The translations under genes and the position numbers were made by a program. DNA of 61,489 bases from a virus, in the IMG/VR virus record IMGVR_UViG_3300027687_000008, positions 1-61,489 of that record. One strand, written 5' to 3'. How positions within the stretch are numbered: the first letter of the stretch is position 1; each line of letters opens with the position of its first letter. The notes under the pieces were generated by a model. It saw only the letters and a list, made by a program, of their open reading frames with translations. It ran no database searches and was not told where the DNA came from. Positions 1-10,100 of the stretch are shown in pieces.

Positions 1-2588
1 AAGGATCAACTACAAGCGTAAGCGATCCAAGAGGATTTGATGCAGGCGATGCAGGTAAAGGTGCATTAGTTGACGGATCAGTTGTTGATCAAAATAGTGC
101 AAGTGCAAGCATGTTATTCCATAGTTGCACATTTATTACTCCGGGTGTAGATGCACTAACAATTACAAACGGTGTTAGAGTTGAATGGCTGAATAGTTTT
201 ACTTACTTTGCTAACAGAGGCATTTACATGTTACAGGGTTCTGGAAGAACAGCAAAGGATGGAACTACAGTCTACGGTGGCGAACTAAGAACTATTGCTA
301 GTGCAAACGTATATGGAAACAAAGGTATTGAAGCAGATGGTGCTAACTGTTTAGCATACATGGTTAATCATAACTTTGCGTATATTGGTTCAGGTAAAAA
401 TATTACTAACGACAATACAACAACTATACAAGTAAATGAAGTAACTGAATTAAACAATGCTACAGTTTATTTTACAGGACAAGATCAAAAAGGTAACTTT
501 AGAGTTGGAGATAAATTCTTAGTTGACTTAGAAAACGAAAGAACTAGCTTTGATATTGAAAGTATTTTTGCAACAAATTCACAAGTACAAATCCGTAATG
601 GAAATGATACTGTTACACTTAATCAAGGTGTAGTTGCATTAGATAATATTGTTGTACAAGGCAATGTAATTGAAGCAACAAAGTCAGCTATTAATTTTAA
701 TAGTGTAGGAAATATTGTATTCCAAGGAAATGTTATTGCACCAAGTGTTGATATAACAGGAAACTTGTCAGTTGGTGGAGCACTTAATACTATAGGAAAT
801 TCTCCAACAGACACTGTTGATTTTAATACAAACATTAGTCAAAACTTTGAGCCAGGATCAACTGAAGGATTAGTTTTAGGTACTGATGTAAAACGTTGGA
901 AAGAATTACATACAAAAACAGCAATAATTAATAGTATTACTATATCATCACAATCTATTGCTACTAACGAATCTAATGCAGATTTATATATTACTGCAAC
1001 AGGTACAGGTAAAGTTCGTGTAGAAAATTTAGAATTTAAAGATAATAAAATTATTGGTAAGTTTAGTCCGGAAGGCGAATTTATTGTTACTGATTATGAA
1101 CTATCAACACCATCTATTTTTAATGGTAATCAAGCATTTAAAACTCAGTTACCAAGATATACAACAGTGTTTGGTATTCCGGTATTAGGAACATCAACAG
1201 TTAGCGACCTTGCAATTAAACATGCGGCAAATATGTTAGCAAGTTATCTTGACAATGACTATAACGGTGTTGCAGATAACACAGCATTACTTGCAACATT
1301 CTCAAGCGGCTTATATGGTATTGTTGTATATGCTGATGCATCCGAAGAAACTTCATTAGCAAGTACATTTGGTTCGTTTTCAATAAACAGAACATTTGGT
1401 GTTTATCAAAGCGAAATGAATAGTTACTTAGGTGACGGAGTAAACAGTCAAAGAGATTTAGCAAGCGAAAAAATATTAAAAAATATGCTTATTCCTAGAA
1501 TAAGCGGATTGTATACTGCATTAAGTACAACTAGACCAAGCACACTTACAACAGCATTAGATTCAGCACGTGGCGGATATCAAGCAGGTGGTGTTGTAAA
1601 CTATAACTATCCAGCGTTTGCATGGTATACTGATGCTACTGGATTAAATTATAACGATTTATGTTATGAGTATTTGTACTTGTTAACAGCAACTATGGCA
1701 GGTAGTTTATCTTGGAGATCAGGAACTATTACTGCATTGTTTGATCATTACACAAGTAACTTATTATCAAATAACGATGCGGCAGGATTTTCAATAGCAA
1801 ATACTGCTTCGTTCTATTTGCCTATTACAAATAGTCCTTCAATTGATTATTGGACAAGTGTAACAAATAACCTAGGCGGAACAAATAGAGATGTTATACT
1901 TAAACCATCTGGAAATGTAACTATAAGTGCCACAAGTGATTTACAAGTTCCAAAAGGAACAACAGCTCAACGCCCTGCAATACAAGGCGGAATAAGGTAT
2001 AACACTACGTATGGAACACTAGAAGGACTAGAATCTGCTGGTAGTGTTTCCCTTGATGGTATTTACGATACCGATAGAGATACATATTTAAATCTAAGTA
2101 ATAACCAGTTTAACTTTGTTACAGCAGGTCAAACAAATCATACACTTAACGGAACATTAATTGAATCAACTGGATTTAGTAGTGATCATAAATTTAGTAT
2201 CGACGGTAATATAGTATCAAGTGATGAAGTAGACGGTACAAGTACACTTAGATCAAACGGTACTGGATACACTGAAATTGAAAATGTTAAATTTAGAAAC
2301 AGTGAACTTTGGAACTGGAGTAGTGATAACTTTACATTTAATTTAACTAACACTACCGGAAATGCTTTCTTAAAAATTGATAATACAAGCGGTATGGTTG
2401 TGCCACTTGGTACTACTGCACAGCGTCCTGCAGGACCAGAAGTAGGGCATACAAGGTACAATAAACAACTAGAATTCCTTGAAACTTGGAACGGATCTAA
2501 CTGGATTAATGCGGCTGGTGAAGTTGAAAGTATCGAAGCATCTGATGTTGAAGAATTAGCATACGTATTCAACCTTATACTAGACTAA
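1..2588 (+). CDS. Large modular virion/tail-fibre protein, 5' partial
   Basis: The frame is open from base 3, so the gene begins upstream of the window; the first ATG (111) is internal. 861 residues are visible. The first ~40 residues and the following right-handed beta-helix-like part match residues ~370-430 of the next gene, so the two are paralogs. Further on come the FRVGD-type module, then a ~280-residue stretch (nt ~1060-1900) that the paralog lacks and that carries a calcium-type loop DNDYNGVAD (visible residues 417-425). Two GTTAQRP...RYN modules, common in phage fibres, follow at nt ~1950 and ~2410. Likely an exported-surface fibre or adhesin of the tail; the exact virion position is inferred from context only. 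Confidence 0.7.
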   Translation, partial: GSTTSVSDPRGFDAGDAGKGALVDGSVVDQNSASASMLFHSCTFITPGVDALTITNGVRVEWLNSFTYFANRGIYMLQGSGRTAKDGTTVYGGELRTIASANVYGNKGIEADGANCLAYMVNHNFAYIGSGKNITNDNTTTIQVNEVTELNNATVYFTGQDQKGNFRVGDKFLVDLENERTSFDIESIFATNSQVQIRNGNDTVTLNQGVVALDNIVVQGNVIEATKSAINFNSVGNIVFQGNVIAPSVDITGNLSVGGALNTIGNSPTDTVDFNTNISQNFEPGSTEGLVLGTDVKRWKELHTKTAIINSITISSQSIATNESNADLYITATGTGKVRVENLEFKDNKIIGKFSPEGEFIVTDYELSTPSIFNGNQAFKTQLPRYTTVFGIPVLGTSTVSDLAIKHAANMLASYLDNDYNGVADNTALLATFSSGLYGIVVYADASEETSLASTFGSFSINRTFGVYQSEMNSYLGDGVNSQRDLASEKILKNMLIPRISGLYTALSTTRPSTLTTALDSARGGYQAGGVVNYNYPAFAWYTDATGLNYNDLCYEYLYLLTATMAGSLSWRSGTITALFDHYTSNLLSNNDAAGFSIANTASFYLPITNSPSIDYWTSVTNNLGGTNRDVILKPSGNVTISATSDLQVPKGTTAQRPAIQGGIRYNTTYGTLEGLESAGSVSLDGIYDTDRDTYLNLSNNQFNFVTAGQTNHTLNGTLIESTGFSSDHKFSIDGNIVSSDEVDGTSTLRSNGTGYTEIENVKFRNSELWNWSSDNFTFNLTNTTGNAFLKIDNTSGMVVPLGTTAQRPAGPEVGHTRYNKQLEFLETWNGSNWINAAGEVESIEASDVEELAYVFNLILD

Positions 2589-2600
2589 TTTCTTAATACG

Positions 2601-2608
2601 GATAAATA
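2601..2608 (+). promoter_or_regulatory. T4-type late promoter box GATAAATA
   Basis: GATAAATA matches the T4 late -10 box (TATAAATA family, read by the gp55 sigma with gp33). It lies 12 nt after the preceding stop and 119 nt before the start of the next gene, the longest leader in the window. Confidence 0.7.
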
Positions 2609-2611
2609 ATA

Positions 2612-2727
2612 ATAACGCATCAACAAGGGTGGACCAACCCGATGCTGGACAAACTGTGGTTAGCCGGCAAAGAGTGAAAACTGTAAATTTGGCTAGAGGG
2701 ACAGGATCCCCGTATTGAGGAGAGAAG
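2612..2727 (+). ncRNA. Structured 5' leader of the fibre gene
   Basis: Non-coding leader between the late box and the ATG. Four consecutive hairpins can be drawn: GGGT/ACCC (2627-2630 with 2637-2640), GCTGG/CCGGC (2644-2648 with 2664-2668, with an inner AAC/GTT), AGT/ACT closed by a GAAA tetraloop (2673-2682, extended by AAA/TTT at 2669-2671 and 2688-2690), and GGGA/TCCC (2698-2701 with 2707-2710). A GGAGAG ribosome-binding site follows. It is unusually GC-rich and long compared with other leaders here. It could be a cis-regulatory RNA or an mRNA-stabilising leader; I recognise no named family. Confidence 0.4.
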
Positions 2728-5700
2728 ATGGCAATTGGTCGCATATCGGGTCCTCTCTTAAAGGAAAACCTCCTACGTAATGGGACGGATTTAGCTTTTG
2801 AGACAGACCTATTATACTTAGATGTAACAAATCGTCGAATCGGTATTAAAACCACCAATCCACAATACGCACTAGACGTTGCAGGCGTTGCCCGAGTAAC
2901 AGATTTAGAAATTACAAATACTACTTTCCAAGTTGGAAACGTAACTATTAATGGTGCAACAAGCACTATATCAACTTCCGCACAAGAATTTGCTATTGCA
3001 ACTGCTGACAATACTATTGTTGGTAATAGAGTTGTTGTAGGCGATTTAGAACTTAATAACAACTTTATTGAAAATACAAATACAAACGATGATTTGTTTA
3101 TCCGTGCTAACGGCACTGGAGTTATTAACATTGTAGGTAACACAACTGTTACTGGTAATTTACACGCTACAGGAAATATTAGTGCCGACGGAAATATTAC
3201 AATTGGTGATAGTGACACTGACAATATTTTTATTAATGCAGACATTGCAAGTGATATTATGCCTGATGTGCATAACACTTATAACATTGGTACTGCAACA
3301 AAACGTTGGGCAACAGGTAACTTTGCTAACGTAACAACAAACACACTAACAACAAATGACCTAGATTTTGGTGCTATTGATTTGATCAGTATACCAGGAA
3401 ATATTATATATGTAGCAACTAACGGTAGTGATGCTAGAACAGGTACACACCCACAAGATCCAGTTGCAACTATTGCAAAAGGTTTAGAACTTGCTGGCTT
3501 ACATGATACAGTTTACATTTATCCAGGACAATACCAAGAAGCATTTCCATTAGCAGTTCCAACAGGTGTTACAATAAGAGGACACAGTTTACGTGCAGTT
3601 GAAATTTCACCAACAAGTGGAACACAAAGCAACGATGTATTTTTAATGCAAGGCGACACAGCAGTTGAAGATGTTACAATTAAAGATTTTTATTATAATG
3701 CTGGAGCAGTAACAGGACACGCTTTCCGTTTTGCAAACAACTTTAGAGTTTACGAAAGATCACCTTATATTAGAAACGTAAGTGTTATTACAAAAGGTAC
3801 TACTGTTTCCAACACAGATCCAAGAGGCTTTGCGGCCGGCGATGCAGGACGTGGCGCATATTTAGACGGAAGTGTTGCTCATCCTGATTCAAGAGAAGCG
3901 GCGATGTTATTCCACAGTGTAACATTTATTACGCCAAATGCAAGTGGATTAAAAGTTACTAATGGTGCAAGAGTAGAATGGCTAAATTGTTTTACATATT
4001 TTGCAGACAAAGGTATTGAAATACTTGAAGGCGCAACTGGTCTTAAAGGTGATGGTAAAACAAGAATTAAGTACAGCGGCCTAGCAGGAACAACACCTGC
4101 CGCAGGACAAACAATTACATTAAAAGATGCTGACGGAACACAACTAGCACAATCAACTATTGAAAGTGTAGGAACAAACGAAGTTATTATTGACGGTAGA
4201 GCAAACGGATTTATTACCCCATTAAGTAGAGCTAAGAAAACTGTTACAGCAGTAGGCAATGCACAAATAGTTACAACAGGTGCTGTTAAGTATGGTACTG
4301 GTATGGGATTATTTGACGGTACTGACGACAGATTTACATTAACAACAGCAAGTGATTTTGGATTTGGAACTGGTGACTTTAGTGTTGAATGTGTAATTTA
4401 TATTGCAGACGATACTGGAACTGAAAGTAAATTTGATTTTAGAGCAGGATCAGATACAGATAACGCATTACATTTTTATACAGTTGATAGGAAGCCTAAA
4501 GTATACATTGGTAATACTGAAATAATGGCTCCTGATGTTACGTTAATTAATACTACTTACTATCATATCATGGTATCAAGAGTAGGCACTACAATTAAAT
4601 TATTTATAGACGGTGCAGTACAAGCAACAACATCTAATAATACTAACTTAGGAACAACAAAGCCATTAATAATTGGTAACAATTATGCAGGTACACAGGG
4701 ATTTGATGGACGTATTGATGACTTTAGAGTTAGAAAAAGTATTGGTGTAACAAATGCATTTAGTAACCCAACAGCACCTACAGCAGTTGATCAGTATACA
4801 GTTTTAAAATTAGACTTTAACGGTGATAACGGATCACAAATTTTAGTAGACGATGATACATTTATTCAAGACATTGATTTTAGTGCAGGCGGCACAGCAA
4901 CAGGTTTAACATTAATTGATCATTCAGACTTTGGCGGAGAAATTAGAAGTATTGCAAGTGCAAGTGTTTACGGTAACTATGGTATTCATGGCACAGGAAG
5001 CGGATCAGTTGTTTATGCAATTGGTATGAACCTTGCTTATATTGGTACAGGTAAAGATGTAACTAACGACAATACAGCAGTTATACAAGCAAACGAAGTA
5101 GTTGCTAATAGTGATGCAAACGTTTACTTTAGCACAGTTGATCATAAAGGCGACTTTAGAGTTGGAGATTTATTTAGAATTAATCAAGAAACAGGCGAAG
5201 TAACATTTACTAACGCAGAATTCTTGTTTAACAATAACCAAGGTATTACATTTACTGATGGTACAAGTACAACTATTATTGACGGAACAAAAATTGAAAG
5301 CGGAAATATTAGAATTAGCGGAAATACTATTAGTAGTACGAGCGGCGACATTAATATTAATAGTTCAACAAGTACAGTTAATTTACAAGACAATGTTAAC
5401 ATTACAGGTAACTTAGATGTTACTGGCAATGTAACAGTTGGCGGCAACATCACACTTGGTGACGAAGACACCGACACAATTAATATTAATGCTAGAATTG
5501 ATAGTGATATTATACCCAATCTTGATGACACATACAAACTAGGTACTACTTTATTAAACTGGTCAGAAGCAAATATTGGTAAAGTTTACGTTGACGATAT
5601 TATCATTGACAACGATACTATTACTACAACTGCAAGTAACGGCGATATTAATATTACAACTAACGGTGTTGGTCAAGTTATTATTGACAACATTGAACTT

Positions 5701-6444
5701 AGTGGAAATACTGTTGCTAACCCAGGTGGTGATATTGTATTAGATCCGAGTAGTCAAACTGTTAAAATTGACGGTACAGGATCATTAACATTACCTAAGG
5801 GTACAACAGCACAACGTCCAGGATCACCAATAGCAGGTATGCTACGTTATAATACAACTACAAGCGTATTTGAAGCATATACTACTGATTGGAATACACT
5901 AGGTGGTGTATACGATCTTGATAGAGATACTTATATTACACCAGAAATAACACCAGGTGCAGATGACGATACATTACGCTTTTATGCTGGTGGATCACTT
6001 GTAGCTGACGTTACTTCACAAAGATTTGATGCAAAACGGTTAGAAGTTGATGATATTGCTGTACACGGTAGTATATTAGAAACAATTACAACTAATCAAA
6101 ACTTGCTTTTACGTGCAAATGGAAGTGGTTATGTTGCTGTTGAAAACTTTAGTTTTAACGGAAATCAGATAACTAATACTATAGATGGTGCTGTTACTAC
6201 ATTAAAGCAACAAGGTACAGGTTACTTTAAAGTTGATGGTACAGGCGGATTTGTTATTCCAGTTGGTAATAACGCAAACAGACATCCAAGTCCCGAACTA
6301 GGAATGATGCGTTATAACACTGTTGAAGATAGAGTTGAAATATACGATATTGGAAATAACTGGGTTTCAGTTGCAGGTGCCACTGGTGCTGTAACGTTTA
6401 ATGATGCAGAGGAAATTGCGATTAAACTTGCATTAACAATTTAG
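2728..6444 (+). CDS. Large modular virion/tail-fibre protein with LamG-like domain
   Basis: 1238 residues, preceded by GGAGAG. Order of parts: N-terminal fibre segment with an IGIKTTNP motif; pectate-lyase-like right-handed beta-helix (residues ~225-460, beginning ATNGSDARTG and including TIRGHSLRAVEI); a concanavalin/LamG-like domain (residues ~515-680: LFDGTDDRFT, GDFSVECVIY, IKLFIDGAVQA, GRIDDFRVRK); FRVGDLFRINQ module (~810); GTTAQRP/RYNT modules near nt 5800 and a divergent copy near nt 6260. No signal peptide. Paralog of the upstream gene, with the LamG part inserted where that gene has none. Probably a tail-fibre or baseplate-periphery adhesin binding glycans; function inferred from domains, not from a close family match. 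Confidence 0.72.
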   Translation: MAIGRISGPLLKENLLRNGTDLAFETDLLYLDVTNRRIGIKTTNPQYALDVAGVARVTDLEITNTTFQVGNVTINGATSTISTSAQEFAIATADNTIVGNRVVVGDLELNNNFIENTNTNDDLFIRANGTGVINIVGNTTVTGNLHATGNISADGNITIGDSDTDNIFINADIASDIMPDVHNTYNIGTATKRWATGNFANVTTNTLTTNDLDFGAIDLISIPGNIIYVATNGSDARTGTHPQDPVATIAKGLELAGLHDTVYIYPGQYQEAFPLAVPTGVTIRGHSLRAVEISPTSGTQSNDVFLMQGDTAVEDVTIKDFYYNAGAVTGHAFRFANNFRVYERSPYIRNVSVITKGTTVSNTDPRGFAAGDAGRGAYLDGSVAHPDSREAAMLFHSVTFITPNASGLKVTNGARVEWLNCFTYFADKGIEILEGATGLKGDGKTRIKYSGLAGTTPAAGQTITLKDADGTQLAQSTIESVGTNEVIIDGRANGFITPLSRAKKTVTAVGNAQIVTTGAVKYGTGMGLFDGTDDRFTLTTASDFGFGTGDFSVECVIYIADDTGTESKFDFRAGSDTDNALHFYTVDRKPKVYIGNTEIMAPDVTLINTTYYHIMVSRVGTTIKLFIDGAVQATTSNNTNLGTTKPLIIGNNYAGTQGFDGRIDDFRVRKSIGVTNAFSNPTAPTAVDQYTVLKLDFNGDNGSQILVDDDTFIQDIDFSAGGTATGLTLIDHSDFGGEIRSIASASVYGNYGIHGTGSGSVVYAIGMNLAYIGTGKDVTNDNTAVIQANEVVANSDANVYFSTVDHKGDFRVGDLFRINQETGEVTFTNAEFLFNNNQGITFTDGTSTTIIDGTKIESGNIRISGNTISSTSGDININSSTSTVNLQDNVNITGNLDVTGNVTVGGNITLGDEDTDTININARIDSDIIPNLDDTYKLGTTLLNWSEANIGKVYVDDIIIDNDTITTTASNGDINITTNGVGQVIIDNIELSGNTVANPGGDIVLDPSSQTVKIDGTGSLTLPKGTTAQRPGSPIAGMLRYNTTTSVFEAYTTDWNTLGGVYDLDRDTYITPEITPGADDDTLRFYAGGSLVADVTSQRFDAKRLEVDDIAVHGSILETITTNQNLLLRANGSGYVAVENFSFNGNQITNTIDGAVTTLKQQGTGYFKVDGTGGFVIPVGNNANRHPSPELGMMRYNTVEDRVEIYDIGNNWVSVAGATGAVTFNDAEEIAIKLALTI

Positions 6445-6453
6445 GAAAGAAAT

Positions 6454-6783
6454 ATGGCAACTAATTTTAAAAATATTATAGGAAAACAAATTGGTACTGA
6501 AAGAGTAGCAGTGTACACAACACCAGCGGCAACTAGTGCAACAGTTATTGGTATGAACATTGCTAACTTAACAGGAAGTATGGTAAGTGTTGATATTGAA
6601 ATTGGAGACGAAGCAAGTTCCATTGGATATATGATTAAGGGAATGCCTATTCCTCCAAGTACTGCAATGAAGCCAATTGGTAAAGGTGAAAAAATTGTCC
6701 TTGATGCAACTAATACGTTGTATGTTAGATCGGACACAACTGAGTCACTTGATGTGATTCTTAGCTTAGTGGAGATAGTATAA
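6454..6783 (+). CDS. Small beta-rich virion protein
   Basis: 109 residues, start 9 nt after the previous stop with AGGAAAG as ribosome-binding site. The pattern (RVAVYTTPAATSATVIG, then NLTGSMVSVDIEI, then LDATNTLYVRSD) is that of a compact beta-sandwich, and it resembles the 108-residue protein at 17663 in length and order of motifs. Such proteins occur among structural genes of marine T4-like phages and may act as adaptors or decorations on fibres. Its stop overlaps the next start by one base (TAATG), so the two are probably translated together. No enzymatic motif is visible. The role is inferred from position. Confidence 0.5.
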   Translation: MATNFKNIIGKQIGTERVAVYTTPAATSATVIGMNIANLTGSMVSVDIEIGDEASSIGYMIKGMPIPPSTAMKPIGKGEKIVLDATNTLYVRSDTTESLDVILSLVEIV

Positions 6784-7142
6784 TGAGTGATGGTAGCTTA
6801 GGACAAAGTCTTTCAGATATGGTTAACCAAACCGACACAAGGTATTTTTACGGATTACGTAGAACAACCGAAGGTGAACTATTTATTGGTAAAGTTGATC
6901 AATTAAAAAGTCATGATAGTATTGCAATTAATGGCGAAGGCGACCCTGCAGAAAATTACGAAGATTTCCAACAAGGTGAAGACTTTCTTGAAGGTAGAGA
7001 TGTAAACCATAAAAGGGTTTACCTAAATTTAAACTACGAGCAGTTTAGATGGGATAATAGAAACATTAGTTACTATATTGATGATAGCGGAAATTTAGTA
7101 GCACGAATTAATGAGGATTATACATACCCAACTGGAGTATGA
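6783..7142 (+). CDS. Small virion-associated protein of unknown function
   Basis: 119 residues, acidic, soluble, without membrane segment or known motif. Short aromatic-rich patches (TRYFYGLRRTTEGELFIGKVDQL near the N-terminus, ISYYIDDSGNLVARINEDY at the end) suggest beta hairpins. It starts inside the stop of the preceding small gene and is followed at once by a late promoter box, so it closes a three-gene unit with the LamG fibre gene. Position between fibre genes suggests a tail accessory protein or assembly factor; I cannot assign it to a family. Confidence 0.45.
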   Translation: MSDGSLGQSLSDMVNQTDTRYFYGLRRTTEGELFIGKVDQLKSHDSIAINGEGDPAENYEDFQQGEDFLEGRDVNHKRVYLNLNYEQFRWDNRNISYYIDDSGNLVARINEDYTYPTGV

Positions 7143-7149
7143 ATAAATA
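7142..7149 (+). promoter_or_regulatory. T4-type late promoter box AATAAATA
   Basis: Overlaps the stop codon of the previous gene and lies 17 nt before the ATG at 7167; an A-rich ribosome-binding stretch (GGTAAAGAAA) lies between. Confidence 0.6.
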
Positions 7150-7166
7150 CGTAAAAGGTAAAGAAA

Positions 7167-10100
7167 ATGGCAGAATTTAAACTTAGTAGAATTAGATTTA
7201 ACTGGAAGGGTGCTTGGGCCGGTGGTAGTGATTATATCGTTGATGATATGATTGAATACCAAGGTTTTACGTATGTGGCATTAAAAACACATACAGGAGG
7301 AACTTTCTATAATGATGTTGCAGGTACAGATGTTACACCAGCTGAACCAAAATGGATTAAACAATCCGAAGGTAAAGTTTGGAAAAACACTTGGACTGTA
7401 GGCACACATTATTCTATAGGTAACATTGTTAAGTATGGTGCTAGTATTTACGAATGTACTGAATCACATACATCTGCCGCTACGTTTACTTCAGGAACAG
7501 ACGGACTAGTTGCTGACATTGGAAAATGGACATTAGTTGCTGTTTCGTCCGCTGACTGGAAATACAACTGGACTATTAATACATTATATAGAACAAATGA
7601 TCTTGTACGTTATAACGGTAAAGTTTATAAAGCAACTAATCAGCACGTTTCTGCCGCAACTACGCTATTAGGACTTGAAGCTAACCAAGCTGACTGGACT
7701 GTACTATCAGACAGTGATACTTGGAGAGCTACATGGTCAATTGGTACACGATATCGTGTTAATGATATTGTTAGGTACGGTGGTATTGTTTACCAATGTG
7801 CTCAAGGACATACATCAGCAGATTCAATTGCACTTGGCCTAGAAGAAGATCAAGCTAAGTGGGCAGTACAACTAGACGGTATTGAATATGTAACTAAAGT
7901 TTATGTTAATGAACAATCAGGTGCAGAAACTATTCAAGGCATTTGGCAAGCAGGTTATAGATATAAGAAAAACGATATTGTAAAACGTGGTGCAAACTTA
8001 ATGAAGTGTCTAGCTGGACATACTTCAACAACAGGTTCAGCAGGATTTAATACTGATTACGGAACAAGTAAATGGGCAATATATTTGCCAGGTTCAGAAT
8101 ATGAAAATGTTTGGGCAGATAACGTTTACTACCAACCAGGCGATACTGTATTATACGGTGGTTACATTTATAAAGCAGTTACATTTAATACAGCGTTAAA
8201 CCCAAGTTTATATGCAACTGACTGGAATGTTACATTTGAAGGATATAAGTTTAGAGATGACTGGAACGGCGAAGATGGTGCAAGTTCGTTTGTAGATTAT
8301 AAAACAGGCGATCTAATACGTTATTCAGGAAACTTATATATTGCTATTCAAGATAATACAAACTTACAACCTGATGCGTGGCCAGCATATTGGGAATTAG
8401 TTATTGACGGAAGACAATGGCGTGATTACTGGGAAGATAACATTGAGTACTTTAAAGGTGATATGGTTAACTGGGAAGGCTCTACATATACTTGTCTAGC
8501 ATATCATCGTTCAACAGAATCAGCATCAAGACCAGATTTAGATGTAGAACAACCAGATCAAAACTACTGGAAAATTGCAGTACTTGGTACATTAACTAAC
8601 AAGTTAGCAAGAAAAGGTGACTTAAAAACTTTCCAAGATCAAGATTCAACAGCAATTGACACATTACGTTTACCAATTGGTGCATTTGGTCAAGCATTAA
8701 GATCAACTACTGGTATGCCGGATTGGGATACATTAGACTTACAAGCAAAATTATATTATGTTTCACTTAACGGAGTTGATGATGCAACAGGTGGTGGCTC
8801 ATTAAACGCTCCATTTAGAACTGTTGGATTTGCAATGAGTTACTTATTAGCAGATGAACCTAATAGAGTTGGTGAACACGCAAAAGTCCAAGTTATGTCA
8901 GGCGAATTTGCTGAAATACTTCCAATTAGTATTCCAAGTAAAGTTGCACTAGTAGGCGCAGAACTTAGAACAACTACAATTAGACCAGCAGTACCTACTG
9001 AAGATGTTGTATTAGGTGAAAAAACTTATTTAAACGGTGTACCACAAACACAGATACCATTAATTATTCCATCAGCTAACAGTTTATCAAATATGTTCTA
9101 TGTTAGAAATGGTTGCGGAATTCGAAACTGTACACTAAAAGGATTAACAGGAACACTAGTAGGACCAAATGATTACGGAACAAGCCGTCCAACAGGCGGA
9201 GCATTTGTTTCATTAGATCCAGGTACTGGCCCAGACGATACAAGTGTTTGGATTGCAAACGTAAACAACATGGAATACACACCAACAACTGGTACTTATG
9301 CACCAGCATCAGGTGTAATGACATTGACTCTTCCAACTGCACAATATACACCAGTAGATGGAACAACTTATAATCCATCAACGGGCCAAATGGTATTAGC
9401 ATTTGCGACAGCACACGGATTAGCTGTAGGAGAAGAAATTAGCTTTGCAAATAATAGTTTAACATTTACATGTGCAAAAGACAACTTTGATAGTAATCAT
9501 ACGTACCCAAGAGTTACAGATCCAGCATACGGAGAAAAACGTAAAGTTGTTGCCAAAACAGATAAAACAATTACTGTAAATGTTGGCGTTAACCCAGACG
9601 GTGTTTATGAACATAGATTTATAAGTTCTAGCAATAATTCAATAAGCTGGGCTCATAATATTAAAATTGGAAACACAATTACTATTGATTCAGGAAGTTT
9701 AGTTTGGACTTGTGCAATGGACAGCCATGCAACAGATCATCCTTATCCAAGAACAACAGATCCGTACTACAATAAGAATATTTTAATTACAAATGTAAGT
9801 GGTAATGTTATTACAATGAATATTGGAATAAGTTCTAACACTTCTGCACATTTATTTAAAAGTGCAACAGCAGGTGCTGTTAACTTAAAAAGAATTGCAG
9901 GCGGTAAATCAACATATGTACAAGGTGTTACTACAATTGGTAATAACTGTATTGGAATGAAAATTGACGGTGCATTACACAACGGTGGTAATAAATCAAT
10001 CGTTGCTAACGACTTTACACAAGTACTAAGTGACGGCATTGGCTACTGGGCTACAAATAGAGGACGTTCAGAGCTAGTTAGTGTGTTTACATATTATGCA

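Noticed and set aside
2580-3278. 232-residue open frame on the minus strand opposite the fibre leader and gene start
   Set aside because: Hydrophobic, low-complexity composition typical of antisense to Thr/Asn/Ala-rich coding sequence, with no ribosome-binding site; the plus strand has clear domains. The same holds for the other minus frames opposite fibre genes.
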